From Acanthochromis polyacanthus (taxonomy: Eukaryota; Chordata; Actinopteri; Pomacentridae), in assembly GCF_021347895.1 (NCBI RefSeq), contig NC_067119.1, positions 11,746,534 to 11,810,533 on the forward strand: a DNA stretch of 64,000 nucleotides, read 5' to 3'. Of this stretch, positions 23,701-37,127 are shown one piece after another. The translations under genes and the position numbers were made by a program. Position 1 is the stretch's first letter, and each line of letters starts with the position of its first letter. The notes beneath the pieces are model-generated. The model did not search any database. It saw only the letters and a list, made by a program, of their open reading frames with translations, and was not told where the DNA came from.

Positions 23701-26700
23701 AGTGGAAAAGCAGGCCGCACACAATCTGCTAGAAACCTGTGCAAATATTTACACCCACACAGAGCTGAGACGCTTCTATTTCTATCCCATAAATGTGCAA
23801 ATCATTATCAACACTCTGAAACAACTGCAGCAGAACTAAAATGTCAAAGTCTAGAGTCACGTCCTACTCGACAAATCAACCTTTTAAAATGGATCGTTTG
23901 CAAACCATTTGCCTCCGTAGTTTTCAGTCAGAATAGCGATCATCCTCTCTGCTGATCCCAGGATGGCTCTGTGGATGATCACGGGTCTCTTCTTATCGTC
24001 ACCATCGTGGCTAAAAGAAAAGCATTTAAAAGGGCAGCAAAATGAATTAAAATTTCAAAACTCCAAGTTTACAGTTATAATCGATGCTATTTTCTTCTAA
24101 ATGTTTAAACAGTTAACAGCTGTTACTGCTGCTCAGTGCTTTTCTTCACAATGGTTACCATTTGTATAGAAACACCCTCGTGGAATTGCTAGTATTAATT
24201 TAGGGTGTTTTTAATCTCTGTTTAAACACTTGTGTCCTTTTTGGTACATGTATTGTTTATTTGTTGTCTTCCTGCTGGGGCCTCTTGCTGGGTCATCATT
24301 GTAATGGAGAAATTGTTCTCAACTGATCTTATCTGGTAAAATATAGAATTTTTTTAAAAAAGTGTTGCTTTTCTTATGTTGGTCTTGCACATAGAGCCTT
24401 AGTTTACGGGAAATGTTTTACTGGGAATTGCGTTTAATACAGAAAGCATTAATCTTTACCTTGTGTTTGTGGTTTGTCTTAATTTTATGTAAAGGGAAAA
24501 AAGATTATTTAACTTGTGAATATTCTGTTCAGCCCTATTTGTTAAATGGACATTATAGCTTTACATCATCCATTTGATACTTCCACATTGGCATTAGCCT
24601 AGCCGCGCTAGACAACCCACAGCAACGAATTTAATTCTCTGCCAGGGAGGGTCTAGTTACCCTCCATAAGGCTCGAGGTTGGATGCTCCTAAAACTGGCC
24701 GGACCAATCACCATGAAGTGTAGAGTCAGAAGGCGGGCGTAACGAAGTGACGACAGAGGCGCGACGATTCTGACAGAAACAACCGGCGCACAATAAACAG
24801 TTATCTTTCGACTCGGCTTTGGCTACAGCCCTTAAAGATTTGAAGCTAAAATTCAACTTGAAAGATAAACAAAGAACGGCACTGAAGTGTTTCATTGAGA
24901 AGAAAGACGTATTTGGACTTATGCCGACGGGATACGGCAAATCCTTAATATACCAGTTGGCTCCGCTGGTTGGGAAGCTAATGGGACATAGCCACAATCC
25001 GCCGGTGCTCTAGGAACTGCGTCAGCCTGTTCGTTGCACTGATTGGTTGTATACCTACCCAATTGCTGCAGAGTGATTTGAAAGACAACCTTTTAGCCCG
25101 CCTCCCTCCCTGTCGAGTGGCCCTAGACCCTTGTGCCTTCAGAACATGGGTCTAGCACGGCTAGGCTACATTGGCATTGTATTTTATCTCATATTAACAC
25201 TGATTTTCCCAACATATGAAATTCCTATTTTTTAATATGTTTAATTCTGAGCATGTGTGGAAACAAAACCAATCTTCTAATTTGTCATTGTACACCAACA
25301 TGAATAAAAACCAGCAGGATAGTTACCTGACAAAGGTGAGATTGAAGCGAATTGGTAGCTGGAAATCAAGCTGTATTGTGGCACACTGATGGTATCGACC
25401 AATGGCATCCTTTATCTGAATGTCGATCTGTAGACAAAGGACACGTGTGATCAGCAGCAGACCGCCAGCCGCTTCACAGCTTAACAACATCATTACTGCA
25501 GCACACAGCTCACCTTGGGTCCGTAGAAAGCGCCATCGCCCGGGTTGAGAACCCATTTCTCTCCAAAGTCATTCAAGCTGTTCTCCAGTTGCTGTAAAAA
25601 CAAACAATTACTGCTTTGTTACAATATCAGCGGCTGACCAACATGTCGGTAAACAGTGGTGTTAAGCAAAGCTGTATATTTAGAGCTGACATTTGCTTCA
25701 TCTGGAACTAATCACTGGACTGAGAAATGTTAACGTCTCAATAATATTTTATGGTTGCTTGTGGGAATTAATGAGGTGAGGGAAACATGCAGCAAGTTCT
25801 GTTCCAGTCACTATGCCAAGTTCACAGTTCACTTTTTGAGAATATAATTTTCCACCTTTGTGCATGCAAACATTAATCATAAAGAGTCGGTGCTGAATAT
25901 AAAGAATGTTTTCCTCAGAGAGAAGTGCCCCAATAGGTTTGAAAAGAAAGTTGTACAACCCACAAGGTATTTTAATTCTATAATTCAAAGACACAGCACA
26001 TTTCATCCTTATACTCTTAGTATTTGAATTCTATTTACTGTTCTGTGCATCAACAGACTACAAAGTGTTTCATATTTAAAGAGGCACTGTGACCACTCAA
26101 TTGACTGATAATGAAAGAACATTTTAAAAATAACATCCACCCCCAGTAATGTTCTTCTAGCAGGCAATAGATATGCTTGAAAATGAAAGTGAAGCACCGA
26201 GGACAGAACAATGACACCACTGACTGTAAAACAGGAGCAGACATTAAAAGGAGCTCTTTAAGGTTTATAAATACCTATTAATTGAAAAATAGAAGGGCAA
26301 ACAGAGCCAGTAATAAAGAGTAAGTACCCTTTTCTCCCTCTTACCCTGCTTGCACTTCATAATTTGTCATTTATTCAAGTATGAATGTAATTACAGTTCC
26401 TGGTTATTAGTCAGCGCCTAAAACCAAAAATCACCAAAATGAACGCTTTCTAGTGAGACATCCTCGGTGAGCACAATTGAGCATTTCCTTTTAACAAAAC
26501 AGAGAATGCAATTCGAAGCTCCAGAACATTTTGACACCACGTACCCAGCAGCAGATTAAGATGACAAACACTACACACCACCGAAAGACAAGACAATCAA
26601 TATGATAAAAATCAATGAAGTGGGGACAGCCAGACACAAAAAGCATCAGCTTATTCTGTCAGTAGAGCGTTTCCAACAGCATAAAAAAAAAACAACAGGG

Positions 26701-29700
26701 GAAAACAAAACAATCAGACATCTTCGTGGCATAAATCGAGTGTGGCAATGTGCGCTGCAGATGTAATTTTTAACTGGCGCAATAACACACCTCTACAATC
26801 AGATCAAGAGGAAAATAGATGCCATGTCAAAGACAACCTCACCCTACTGTAAAATTCAACACATGCTTTGTGTCTCTCAGCAAACACCTTTTCATCCATC
26901 CACAGCCTGCCAGTAGAGGCATACTAGACTAATAAACAATTTGTATGTCCTTCATACACTAGAGCTACTCACAGTTTAACCCACCATACATGTGGTACCT
27001 CTATCAACTGTCATTAAAGAAGGATTCAACAGATTCGACTATCAGGCTTCAAGCTGTCCCACCAGAGACTCCTTCTGAGGTACACCTAATGCTCAAAGCA
27101 TCAAGCAATAAAGACTCATTATAACTCAGTCCAAGTCGCTCACTCTTGTTATTATTTGTTTGTTTGTTTTAAACACAAGCTGAGCAAATTGGAGCTGAAC
27201 TCCTGATGTAAAATGTGGAGCTGGTCTTTAGAGAGCAAACTTGATTTGACAGCAAAGGCAGACAGCACCAATGTGTGGACCGATTCTCTGGAGAAGAACA
27301 AGCGTTTTCTTCCTCAGAACTGATGGCATACGTACTGAAAAAAAAAAACTCATTAAAATATAAATGTTCTTTGGGTCTACAAATCTCAGTCTTCAATTCA
27401 TTGTCAGTGAAGTGCTTCTGGAATTTTCCGTCTTGATAACATCATACATCAGCATCTTAATTCTCCGGTGAGACCTTGTGTGAGTGGCGTTCATATTTTC
27501 TAATATATGAGAGAAACCAAAAGGCCTTCTGATTACCTTCTCCGCTTGGTCCCAGATTGCCGAGTCTCCCAGGAACTTCTCTGGTCTTGTGGAAAGGTTG
27601 AGTTTGAAAGTGAAGCCAAACACGTCATAGACAGTCCTCAGGAAGTCCAGGCAGCCCTTGATCTCCTCCTCAATCTGGGGCAATAATAAAATGTGACAGA
27701 ATTTGTATCGTCCATCTGGACATGGCTGCAAGTTTAATTTCAGATGTAACGACTGTTTTTAATCGTTTTTGACCAGAATTACTAAAGAAAGAAATTATAC
27801 AAGGAAATCACAAGATGAAACAAAATGTATTTGATGATAAACTACTCAGTTATTTGAAAAAAAAAAAGAATGAAGACAACCACCAGAAACACTTGATCAT
27901 AATATAATCTGTCACGTTACTTTCATCACATGTGACCAACGATAAGCTGTGAGCAAGCAGTTTTTTAAGGGCGTAAAACACTATGAGAGGAACTGACAAG
28001 AAATGGATTGCGCTTTCACTCTCTAATCATGGATTGTAAATTCAATGACAACTACAAGATAAGACCATATTCTCTGCAGCCTGCTCTACGTTTGCTTGGA
28101 TTTTGCAGATAATGAAGGATAATAGGAGTACAAGCTGTGCTCTCCAGCTGCTGCAATACGGGAGAAAAAAAGTGAAATAATTTATGTACGATCAAATAAT
28201 TATCCATCCAATCCACTGCCATTGCCAGTAAAGAGAAAACAGAATCAGTGGGATCCTGCCTGCTGCATCGCTACATTTTGAACAAACTACTTGCGGCCTT
28301 CCAAAAAACCTGTTTGTGTGCATCGATATTGGCAGTGCTGTTCTCTGGTCAAAAGACTTAACTTCTAAATTGCGACATCAAGCTTTAGGAGCCTGTGGAG
28401 TTTTCTCAACTCACCCGAGAATGTGACAGACTGTTCACTGACAACATTACCTGAATTTATTCAATCAAGTTTGTCAGCAAGCCACTGATGCACTGAGAGC
28501 CCTGAAGCTTTGGCTTCCTCCAAACCAGTATCAATGATTCACTGTGAAAAGTAATGTGTTTACCATTATTTGCTTATGGCTAATTTTGTCTGAACATAGT
28601 TTAAATGGCTTTTAAGTGTTTTTTTGTTCTTGAACAAGTAGATGTTGTGGTTGTACTGATCAACACCTTTATGAAAAAAATGTTTAAAATTCAATCCCAA
28701 ATGTCTGCTCTAAAGGATACTGTGAAAATTTTGCACTGCACGTCTATGACTGCTGCTGAACATGGACAGTGATTAAAAAAGGAATATAAAGTTGCGGCAG
28801 CAGAATCAGGGGTATTGTCTTGTTTTATTCAACATTCTTCTTCCCTGTCAAACCTGGTGAATACATTACACACAATGCAACAAAACTGCTCAGAGTTCAG
28901 CAGATTAAGTTGGAAGATCCATGTCTGTCACACCCCCAGAGTTTGTCATTTTAAGTTTTTTTCATCCGTCACAACAGACACTTCTGAGCAACGTCACTTG
29001 AGGCAATTCTTTAGGCACACAAGGCTTCATACAGTATCTTTTCCTACTCATGCAGCGGTACACCCCAAGATTGTAAACAGATATTGATGCTTAAAGTGAA
29101 TTTTCTGGCCCCAACAGACAGCTTTTTTCATCAGACTTGTTCAAGTCAAAAAAAAAAAAAGTGTGTTTTGTGAGTGGGGCTCGGTGCAGGCCTCACCTGG
29201 TCCATGGAGCAGAAGATATGAGCATCATCCTGCTGGAAGCGGCGGACACGGGTGAGACCAGTCAAGGCTCCTGACAGCTCGTTCCTGTGCAGTACGCCAA
29301 AGTCGGCCATGCGAATGGGCAACTCTCTCCAGGAGCGAGGCCGGTGATCAAACATCAGACTGGTGCCAAACAGACGAACAAGCACAGTGTTAAAGTTACA
29401 CAAAAATACAACTGCCAACTTTTAAGTACTACCATGACTGCCTGAATTCAATATTTGTTTCAACTGATATTCAACACTTTGGCAGAATGTCTTAGCAAGC
29501 TCACTTTCGATTTCAGTGTGACCTAGAGAGGTGCCGTCTATGTGGATAAAGATTTGAAGAGTAAAAGGGATAAAAGATTTCAATACAAAGCACTACAGTC
29601 CTTTTTATATTCAGCAGTTAATTGAAATGGGTCATGCAACAACTGAAAACATGACAAGGACATCAGTTCATCACAAGTTGAGCTAAACTGGTTGACAAAC

Positions 29701-32700
29701 TACTGTAGCAGTGAAACCATTTCACAAAGACTGAGTCAACAACTGATGACAAATCCATTGTAAGCTCATAAAGCTATTCAATCAGGGTAAAACATTGCTT
29801 AGTGGTGGTCTGTCTCACAACACAGATTATTTTTTTTTAGATAAACTAAATATTGTACCAAGGTTGCTGTGAAACTACTCCAAGTTCATTTAATGTTAAA
29901 AACACATTTAATTCTGGTAAAAAGCAAGCAGCCCTTTAGCCAACAAGCAGTTGTTTCTTTGATTACTTACAGAAACCAATAAAAATATCCATTTCACACT
30001 ACTGCAAGACCTGATACACAGAGTGTAACACAAGTGGGTGTGTTTATCTTTGCACTTTATGTGAATTCATTTCTATTTTTGCTCTGCTTAAATTAAAACA
30101 ACTCTGAATGTGAGGGAAAAGAAGAGGTCTCACCAATGTCCAGGGCAGTTCATGGGCTTGAGGGCAAAGGTCTCCTTCTCAGCCTCAAACATGAACATGT
30201 TCTCGCTGTAATGCTGCCAATGCCCAGAGGTCTGCCAAAGTTTGATGTTGTAGATGTTAGGCGTCACCACCTCCTGGAAACCTCTCTTCCTGTACTCACT
30301 CTGTCAAAGACATAAGATTTTCTCACAAAAAAAGATTTTACTTTCAAGAAAACTGCGCTTCATAATTCCGTTTACACAATACAATTGCAAACAGCTGCTT
30401 AAAATGGTTTCTGTCAACACCTGGGGACTCGCTGATAAGCAGTGGACGCATACATAAAACAGTAAACAACTCTGCAAGCAAAGGCTGAGACTTTAAAAAG
30501 GAAACTACCTCTAAGAATGCTTAAACCGCTGTAGAGTCACATCCTCGTTTGTTTACACATTATGAAGGGTTTCAGGGAAAACTGACATTAAAAAGAAGTT
30601 ATTTTTTTAGTGCTTTAATGCACCTATGGCCAGTGTTTTGTTTGACATCCCTTTTACAATTCAAAACAGAGTCCTGAAAGAGATAATGAAATAAAGCTTT
30701 GTGAAATTTATTTTAAATCCTGACAGTCACATATGCTACAAATATTTGGATGTTTGAGGTGTTTTGTTGCTTGTACAGGCAGGGCTGCTTTTAAAAACAA
30801 ATCCCATTACTCTAAATTTGCTCAGTTCAAAATCTATTTTGCCACATAAAAGTGAAATTGCTTAGAATGCGTTTCCCATTATGACTGCGCTGCCTGAAAA
30901 CCGAGACAGTGAATGTTTCAAGAGAGATTGATTTTCTGGTGCAGAACAGGTGCTGTGGCATTTCTTTTTATTGCTGTTAATCACATCTGTTTTACATGTT
31001 TAAATTAATTCCAAATAAGTGTCTGGCAATAATGAGCTCTTTTGAAATTCATAAATACGTTTGTGTTTAAAGGTAACCCTCACACCAAGTCATGTTTTTC
31101 TATTACCTGGACAAAAACATGAAATTCCATATTGAAAAAAAAAACATAATACTTATGTGAATATATATTTACCACATTATTGTTGTGAAAACAGGAGGTT
31201 TGAACACGAAGGATTTTTTTTGTACGAGTATGCACATTTTACACGCATTTGCTAAAGCTGTGGAACCTTAACACTTCAAAAGGCACAGCGCCTGATTTTG
31301 GATGCTTTTTATTCATTAGCCCTATGACTTAAAGCTGTATCATCAAGATATACACCAGTCCTACTCCTCTGCATAAAAGGATATGACACTGAGCGTAATT
31401 TTAAACGAAGGCAATATTTTCTCTCTTTATAAATTTATAAAGCCATTATCATCACAAAGGCAGACTAAATGTAAAGCTCCGCTCATTTTCGTCTCTTTAT
31501 GGCTACTGCAAATTTAAACTTTCAGCCTCATAACCTCCGCCTTTTCCTGCATCTCAAAACTTAAGAGTGAGATCACAGCAATTATCCAGTGGGCCTGACA
31601 GCTCTGACTTACTCTGATGAACTCAATTAGGGTGTTGTAGATGAAGGCCCCCTTAGGCAAGAAGAAGCAGCTCCCTGGACTCAGGTCATGGAAGAAGAAC
31701 AGGTCCTGTTCCTGAATGAAAAAGAAAGAAAGAAAAAATAGGTTTGGAAGTGTGAAGGAAAATCAAAAAGAGCCACCACTCTGGTCAAACTGGCTTCAAT
31801 CTAAAATAATGAAACACCTCATCGCACATTTAATTTAACTTGGGTTTGTCAGACAATGCACTCATTTTCCTGCACAGCCTGCTTTTCCACACCTCTTATT
31901 ACATCGAATGAATGGCACACACCTTAAACCATCTATTCCCTGCCAAACAATGAACACAAAACTATTATGGATACATGCATCTGAATCCTACCTGATGCAA
32001 CTGATCATTCACAGTTGCAAATGGGTCACTGGTACATTTTTTTAATCATCCTATGAATTTGTAAATGAACAATATGCTTCATTGAACACTGTTGTAAACA
32101 ATACACCATCAAGTGATACTTTCTAAAGTGTTTGTCTCTTACATTTAAATAGCACAAAAAAGTTTTTCTTGTTGCAGGAGAATGATACTTTACCCGTAAA
32201 TGTAACAATGCTGCTTCAAATTCACCAAGTGTATTATTTTGAGCGTCTTATATAGCTTGCTAACATCAGACATCAAACCCAATCCTGGCTCTTACATTTT
32301 AGAAGTATTCTACCTATATTTCATATTTGTTTTGACTGCAACTCAGCAGGTACCAACATCCTATAAATAACCCGTCTAACAATAAAAGCTGCTGGAGACT
32401 TTTTTTAAAACTCCTTTTCTAACTGACGACTTGTTTACACTTCAGTTCCTACCCGGCCCAGTTTGCGGTGATCTCTGTTCCTGGCCTCCTCCTGAAACTT
32501 CTCCCACTCTTTGAGCATTTTGGGGTCAGGAAAGGAGATTCCATAGATCCTCTGGAGGGTTTCCATGTCTGCCTTTCCCTCCCAGTATGTAGAAGAATTC
32601 TGGCACACCGAAAAAGGGTGCAAGTTAGCTTTCATCATTCATTCAAGTCCATCAGATCCCTTGAGAATAAAACATAGGCTAACTCTGCTCTAGAAATGGG

Positions 32701-35700
32701 GACAAATGTGCTCACTGGAAGACATTCAGAGCACAGACTACACTACTTAAAATGCATTGTGGTTGAATCAATAATAAATCCAGAAATAAAAAGAATAAAA
32801 ACAGGTTCCTTTATATAGTGCACACCTGACACTAACCTTGTGGATCTTAAGTGCCTTGATTTTTCCGGTGTGTCTCACATGGGGGCCCCGGCACAAGTCA
32901 ATCAAAGGACCACATCTGAAAGCCAGAAAGTCGAATCAATTCAAAAATGCTAAACAGGATAACCACTTGTGATTGGGGTACAGAAAGCAGAACTGTATAC
33001 ATCTGGTTTTAACAACAAATCCTACAAAAAGACCAAAAAAGGATAGTCATAAAAGAAAAGTATATCTCTTTGTGCTTTCTGACTTTTCCTGCCTGTTTGT
33101 GACACTCAAATGCAAAGCCTTTAAGCTTTAAAACCTGACAAATATACATTCTAAACCTTAAAAAAGGGGCAGAAATCCTAAAACAACTTAGCTTTGTTTC
33201 AAACAAATGTCAATGTCAAACAGGAGTAAGCAGAGTGCATACTGGGGACTATTTTCAGTTTGGTGTGTGGATTTCTGGCTGCAGTAAAGTTTATGTGGCA
33301 TTAACTTAAAGTAAACAGTGTCAGTCTATGCTCATTATAAGAAAGGAAGAGTCATCGAGTGCAACAGCATAGATCACCAAAATGTAGCTTCACCCCCAGT
33401 TCTGAGTGAAACTCCACCCACACTGATGTATTTCATGACAGCACTGTGATATAATTAAGCTTGCAGCTGAAGAAACACGTGAGCAATACATCTTTAATGT
33501 CTGTAATAGTTTATGACAATAGAAATCCATGGCACAGAGCAATTAGGTACATCTGGCTTTGGATACACAGATGATACATTTTAATGTAATCAATTCATTG
33601 TTTGTTTTGGTCTTTTCATGGAATTTGCTGACAAAAAAAGCACATGAGAATAATATTTCAAGACTGAAAATTTTACTTGAACTCACCTATAAACTGTGGT
33701 AGTTGGAGTGGTGACTTTCTCATTCAGAATGCGGCACTTAAACTTGTTGTACTGCAAAGGACAAGGCTGTTTGTAAGTATTTACATGTTTTTTTCCTTTT
33801 TTCTAGATGCCTGTTTGTTAGTATTTTAAGATACCTTGAACATTTCCAACAGTGTTTCCTTCTTTATCTCCAGCCTCTCAAATGGCTGCTTCTCTTTGAT
33901 GATTTTCTTGCACAAGTTCTCCAGACAGGGGAAGTCGTTGCTTGATACACCCCTGTGCAAAACATCAAGAGATAAACACAACAGAAACACTGCATCCAAC
34001 AACAAATTTCCCCTATCAAAGTCTACATTAATATGCAAACGGTCTACGCTGCTAAATTTAGCCCGCCACACTTTCCAAAGGGCATCATGGATGTGACCAG
34101 ACATTCAACCATGTGAACAGACCTTTTTGTCCACGAGTGTAATTCTTTGACTTCCAGAAACTGATAACCTCTGGCAAGGATGGGCAAATACTTTAAAGTC
34201 CTTGGCTTTAGGGCTTAGGCAATGTCAAAATATCCTTGTAAAAACAGTCTCCAAGAATGCCATTAGCATAAAATGACTTCATTAAGGAGGTTGTAGAATT
34301 AATTAGACAGCACTCCTCAAGCTCTCCTGCAGCCTAAAGCAGGGAGAAATCTGTCTGTTCCTGGGAAAGGTCAAGTGAAAAAGTTGTTTACGAGGGAAAA
34401 AGTGTTACAATTTCAGAGGGTGTCTCAATACACTTTCAAAGCTTCACTAAAGTAATCTCTAGTTCTCTGATTTAAATAGATTGACTTTGAGGATTCCAAT
34501 CTTGTGGGCAGATGTAAAAGATGTTGTTGAAACCCACACCCAAGGAAGCCAGCTTGACAGTATTAGTGCTATTACACCTTCCCTGCCTTGTGTTTGCTAC
34601 TGGTGTCACACAGTGAACCAGAATGACAGCTGCTAAGCCCTGAAGTACACACTAATAATAACACTGAATAACAACACTAATTACAAAGACAAATCTAAAC
34701 CCAAAGCCTGTGTAACTCACTCATTGTTCTCCAGGAACATATCATAGTAGAAGCCGTTCTCGATGGGGGGTCCATAGCAGAGGCAGCCTCCATACACCTT
34801 CTCCATGGCCTCACCCAGGATGTGGGCACTGGAGTGCCAGTAAACCTAAAGATGTACATGAAAAGCATTGTTCAATCAGCAAAAAAGCAGTAGTAAAACT
34901 CTTTGCGTTATTAAAACTATTATCAGAGGATATTGTTTAAGCCTTTGAGAACACTGAAACCACTAAAACAATGTGCATCACTTCTTCTGAATGCTGACAA
35001 TACAAAAAATATATTAAACTATGCAACATGATCTATGGACAAAAAGGGGACATAAAAGACAGCTCGACTGAGACTTTGGGTTCTCTTACTATAAGCACTT
35101 ATTGTTAATTGACAAATGTCTCTCCTTTATGGAATATCTAAGGCACTGTATAAAAACAATGAAGCTGAAAGGAGATGCTAGTTGGTACTGCTTTTATAAC
35201 ACTACATGATTACATTAGCAATTTATATTCTCACTTTTTCCTAATGGCTTTGTGGCTTGGACACTAGGTAAACCACAAAACGTAGCGGTTTAATAGTGAT
35301 TGTACACATCCTACTGATCATTTTAACCTTGCACACTCAGGTTAGCCTTGAAACAGAACACAGTCCTGAATAAATTTACTAAAAGCATTGGAATCTGAGT
35401 TCATTAAGAAGAAAAAATAAGTAACATTGCAAAACCAGCAGTAACCACAGATACAATCTAATTTGTAAAAAGATTAATGTAATTTAATATATACATATAA
35501 AACTTCCATATAGAACTGAGGTGTGAAATCTGTACCTGGACTTCTAATACATAAACAAAATACATTTTAAATAATCTACTGCATACATGTTTGTCAGAAT
35601 TTTTTTCAATAGACTAAGAGAAACTATGAGACGAGTGTAGTTACTTACAGCTTGAGCTTCTTCATCATCAAATTTGAGCAACTGAAGGCTGCAGTCATCT

Positions 35701-37096
35701 TCCAAAGGTCTGTCCAGGTCCCACACGCCGTTGTTTACTTTGGCGATCACAGTGTTGTCAGCCAGGCCTTGGCTGTACCATAAAACATTGAGAATTCCAC
35801 ATCAAACGATGCAAATGTACATATAACAGTGACAAATTGCTTCACCTGCATAGCACATTTAACAAATTACTTATTGCCTTTTCCCTCGCACTCAGACATC
35901 ATTTTGAAAACAGCTGGTTAAAAAAAAAAGGGGGGATTCTGAAAATGGATTACATAACAGAAGTTTTTTTTATCTGAATCAAACCTTAAGTATACATTGT
36001 TCAATACTTTTTAGTAGGATTGGGAAATGTGTGATCCAAAAATATCTGGATTATTGTGATCTCAGCAAAGGGATGAATTGAGGCTAGATATTAGAAACAA
36101 AACCTAATGAAACTTCATCAAGCAGTGTATGCACAATTCGTTATATTTTGCCCTTGATGTCTTTATTAGATTATCACTGTATTAGAATTGATAATTTTAG
36201 ATTGGTTCTGAACAACTCTGCCCAGATAATAACTCCAACCAAGCCTGTAATTTGTGGATGACCAGCTCCACAGCCACCCAGAGGACAAGAACATCAATTA
36301 TATTTTATAACTGGTAAAGTCAACTTTCAACTGCACAGCCGGGTCAAAAGTGCTCAGATGTAACATCCCTTTGTTATGTTTTCTTTTGACTCCTTAAAAC
36401 TAAATTATTCTTCCAATATTACTAATCTAATTGCTATTTGCTACAGTACATACAGCCTAGAGGGCTCCTGACCAACTTTCTACATTGTTTGCACCGGCAT
36501 GCTTAGGTTTTTCATTTAGGTACAAGATTAAGGTACACCTAAAAATTTTCACTGTGCCCTTTTGGCAATGATAACACATTTTTTTTCGAATTCCCATATG
36601 CATAGGAAATTACATAACACATTATGCAAATCATTGGAAGCAAGACTAAAAGTGCAGCTATAAGTGTCTTGTATATGTAGCTCAGTCATTTTTATAGGAA
36701 AGATCTGGGACTTGAAGATGAGGTAGGTGGTTCTGGATAAAAACTGCTTATTTAGGTACTGTAGTTAGCATATTTAACTAGTTAGCACATGACAGATTTA
36801 CCATCCCACTCATTCCAACTGCCACTCTCCATCTTCCTTCCAGTCTGAGACACTTTTCTGTTTCAAATTTAAAGAGCCAGGGCCGTGTACAAACACCAGG
36901 TTTTTTTCTCCGTGCACACACACAAATCTGAGATGTAGCGGACTGTGAGGAGATATTTACTGAATTTGACAAACAGCATATTGGATTTGAATTGTGCACT
37001 TTGGCTATAATATGAGCAGTGTTACTCTGCAGGAAAGGGTCTGCTCTGCTGGGCACACACCTGTCATGGTACTGGATGAGTTTCTTGGAAACATTG

Positions 37097-37127
<31 letters not shown>

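Noticed and set aside
32435..32638. Continuous 67-codon minus-strand frame as a complete small gene
   Set aside because: It is tars1 exon 9 plus flanking intron read-through (GRVGTEV past the donor).
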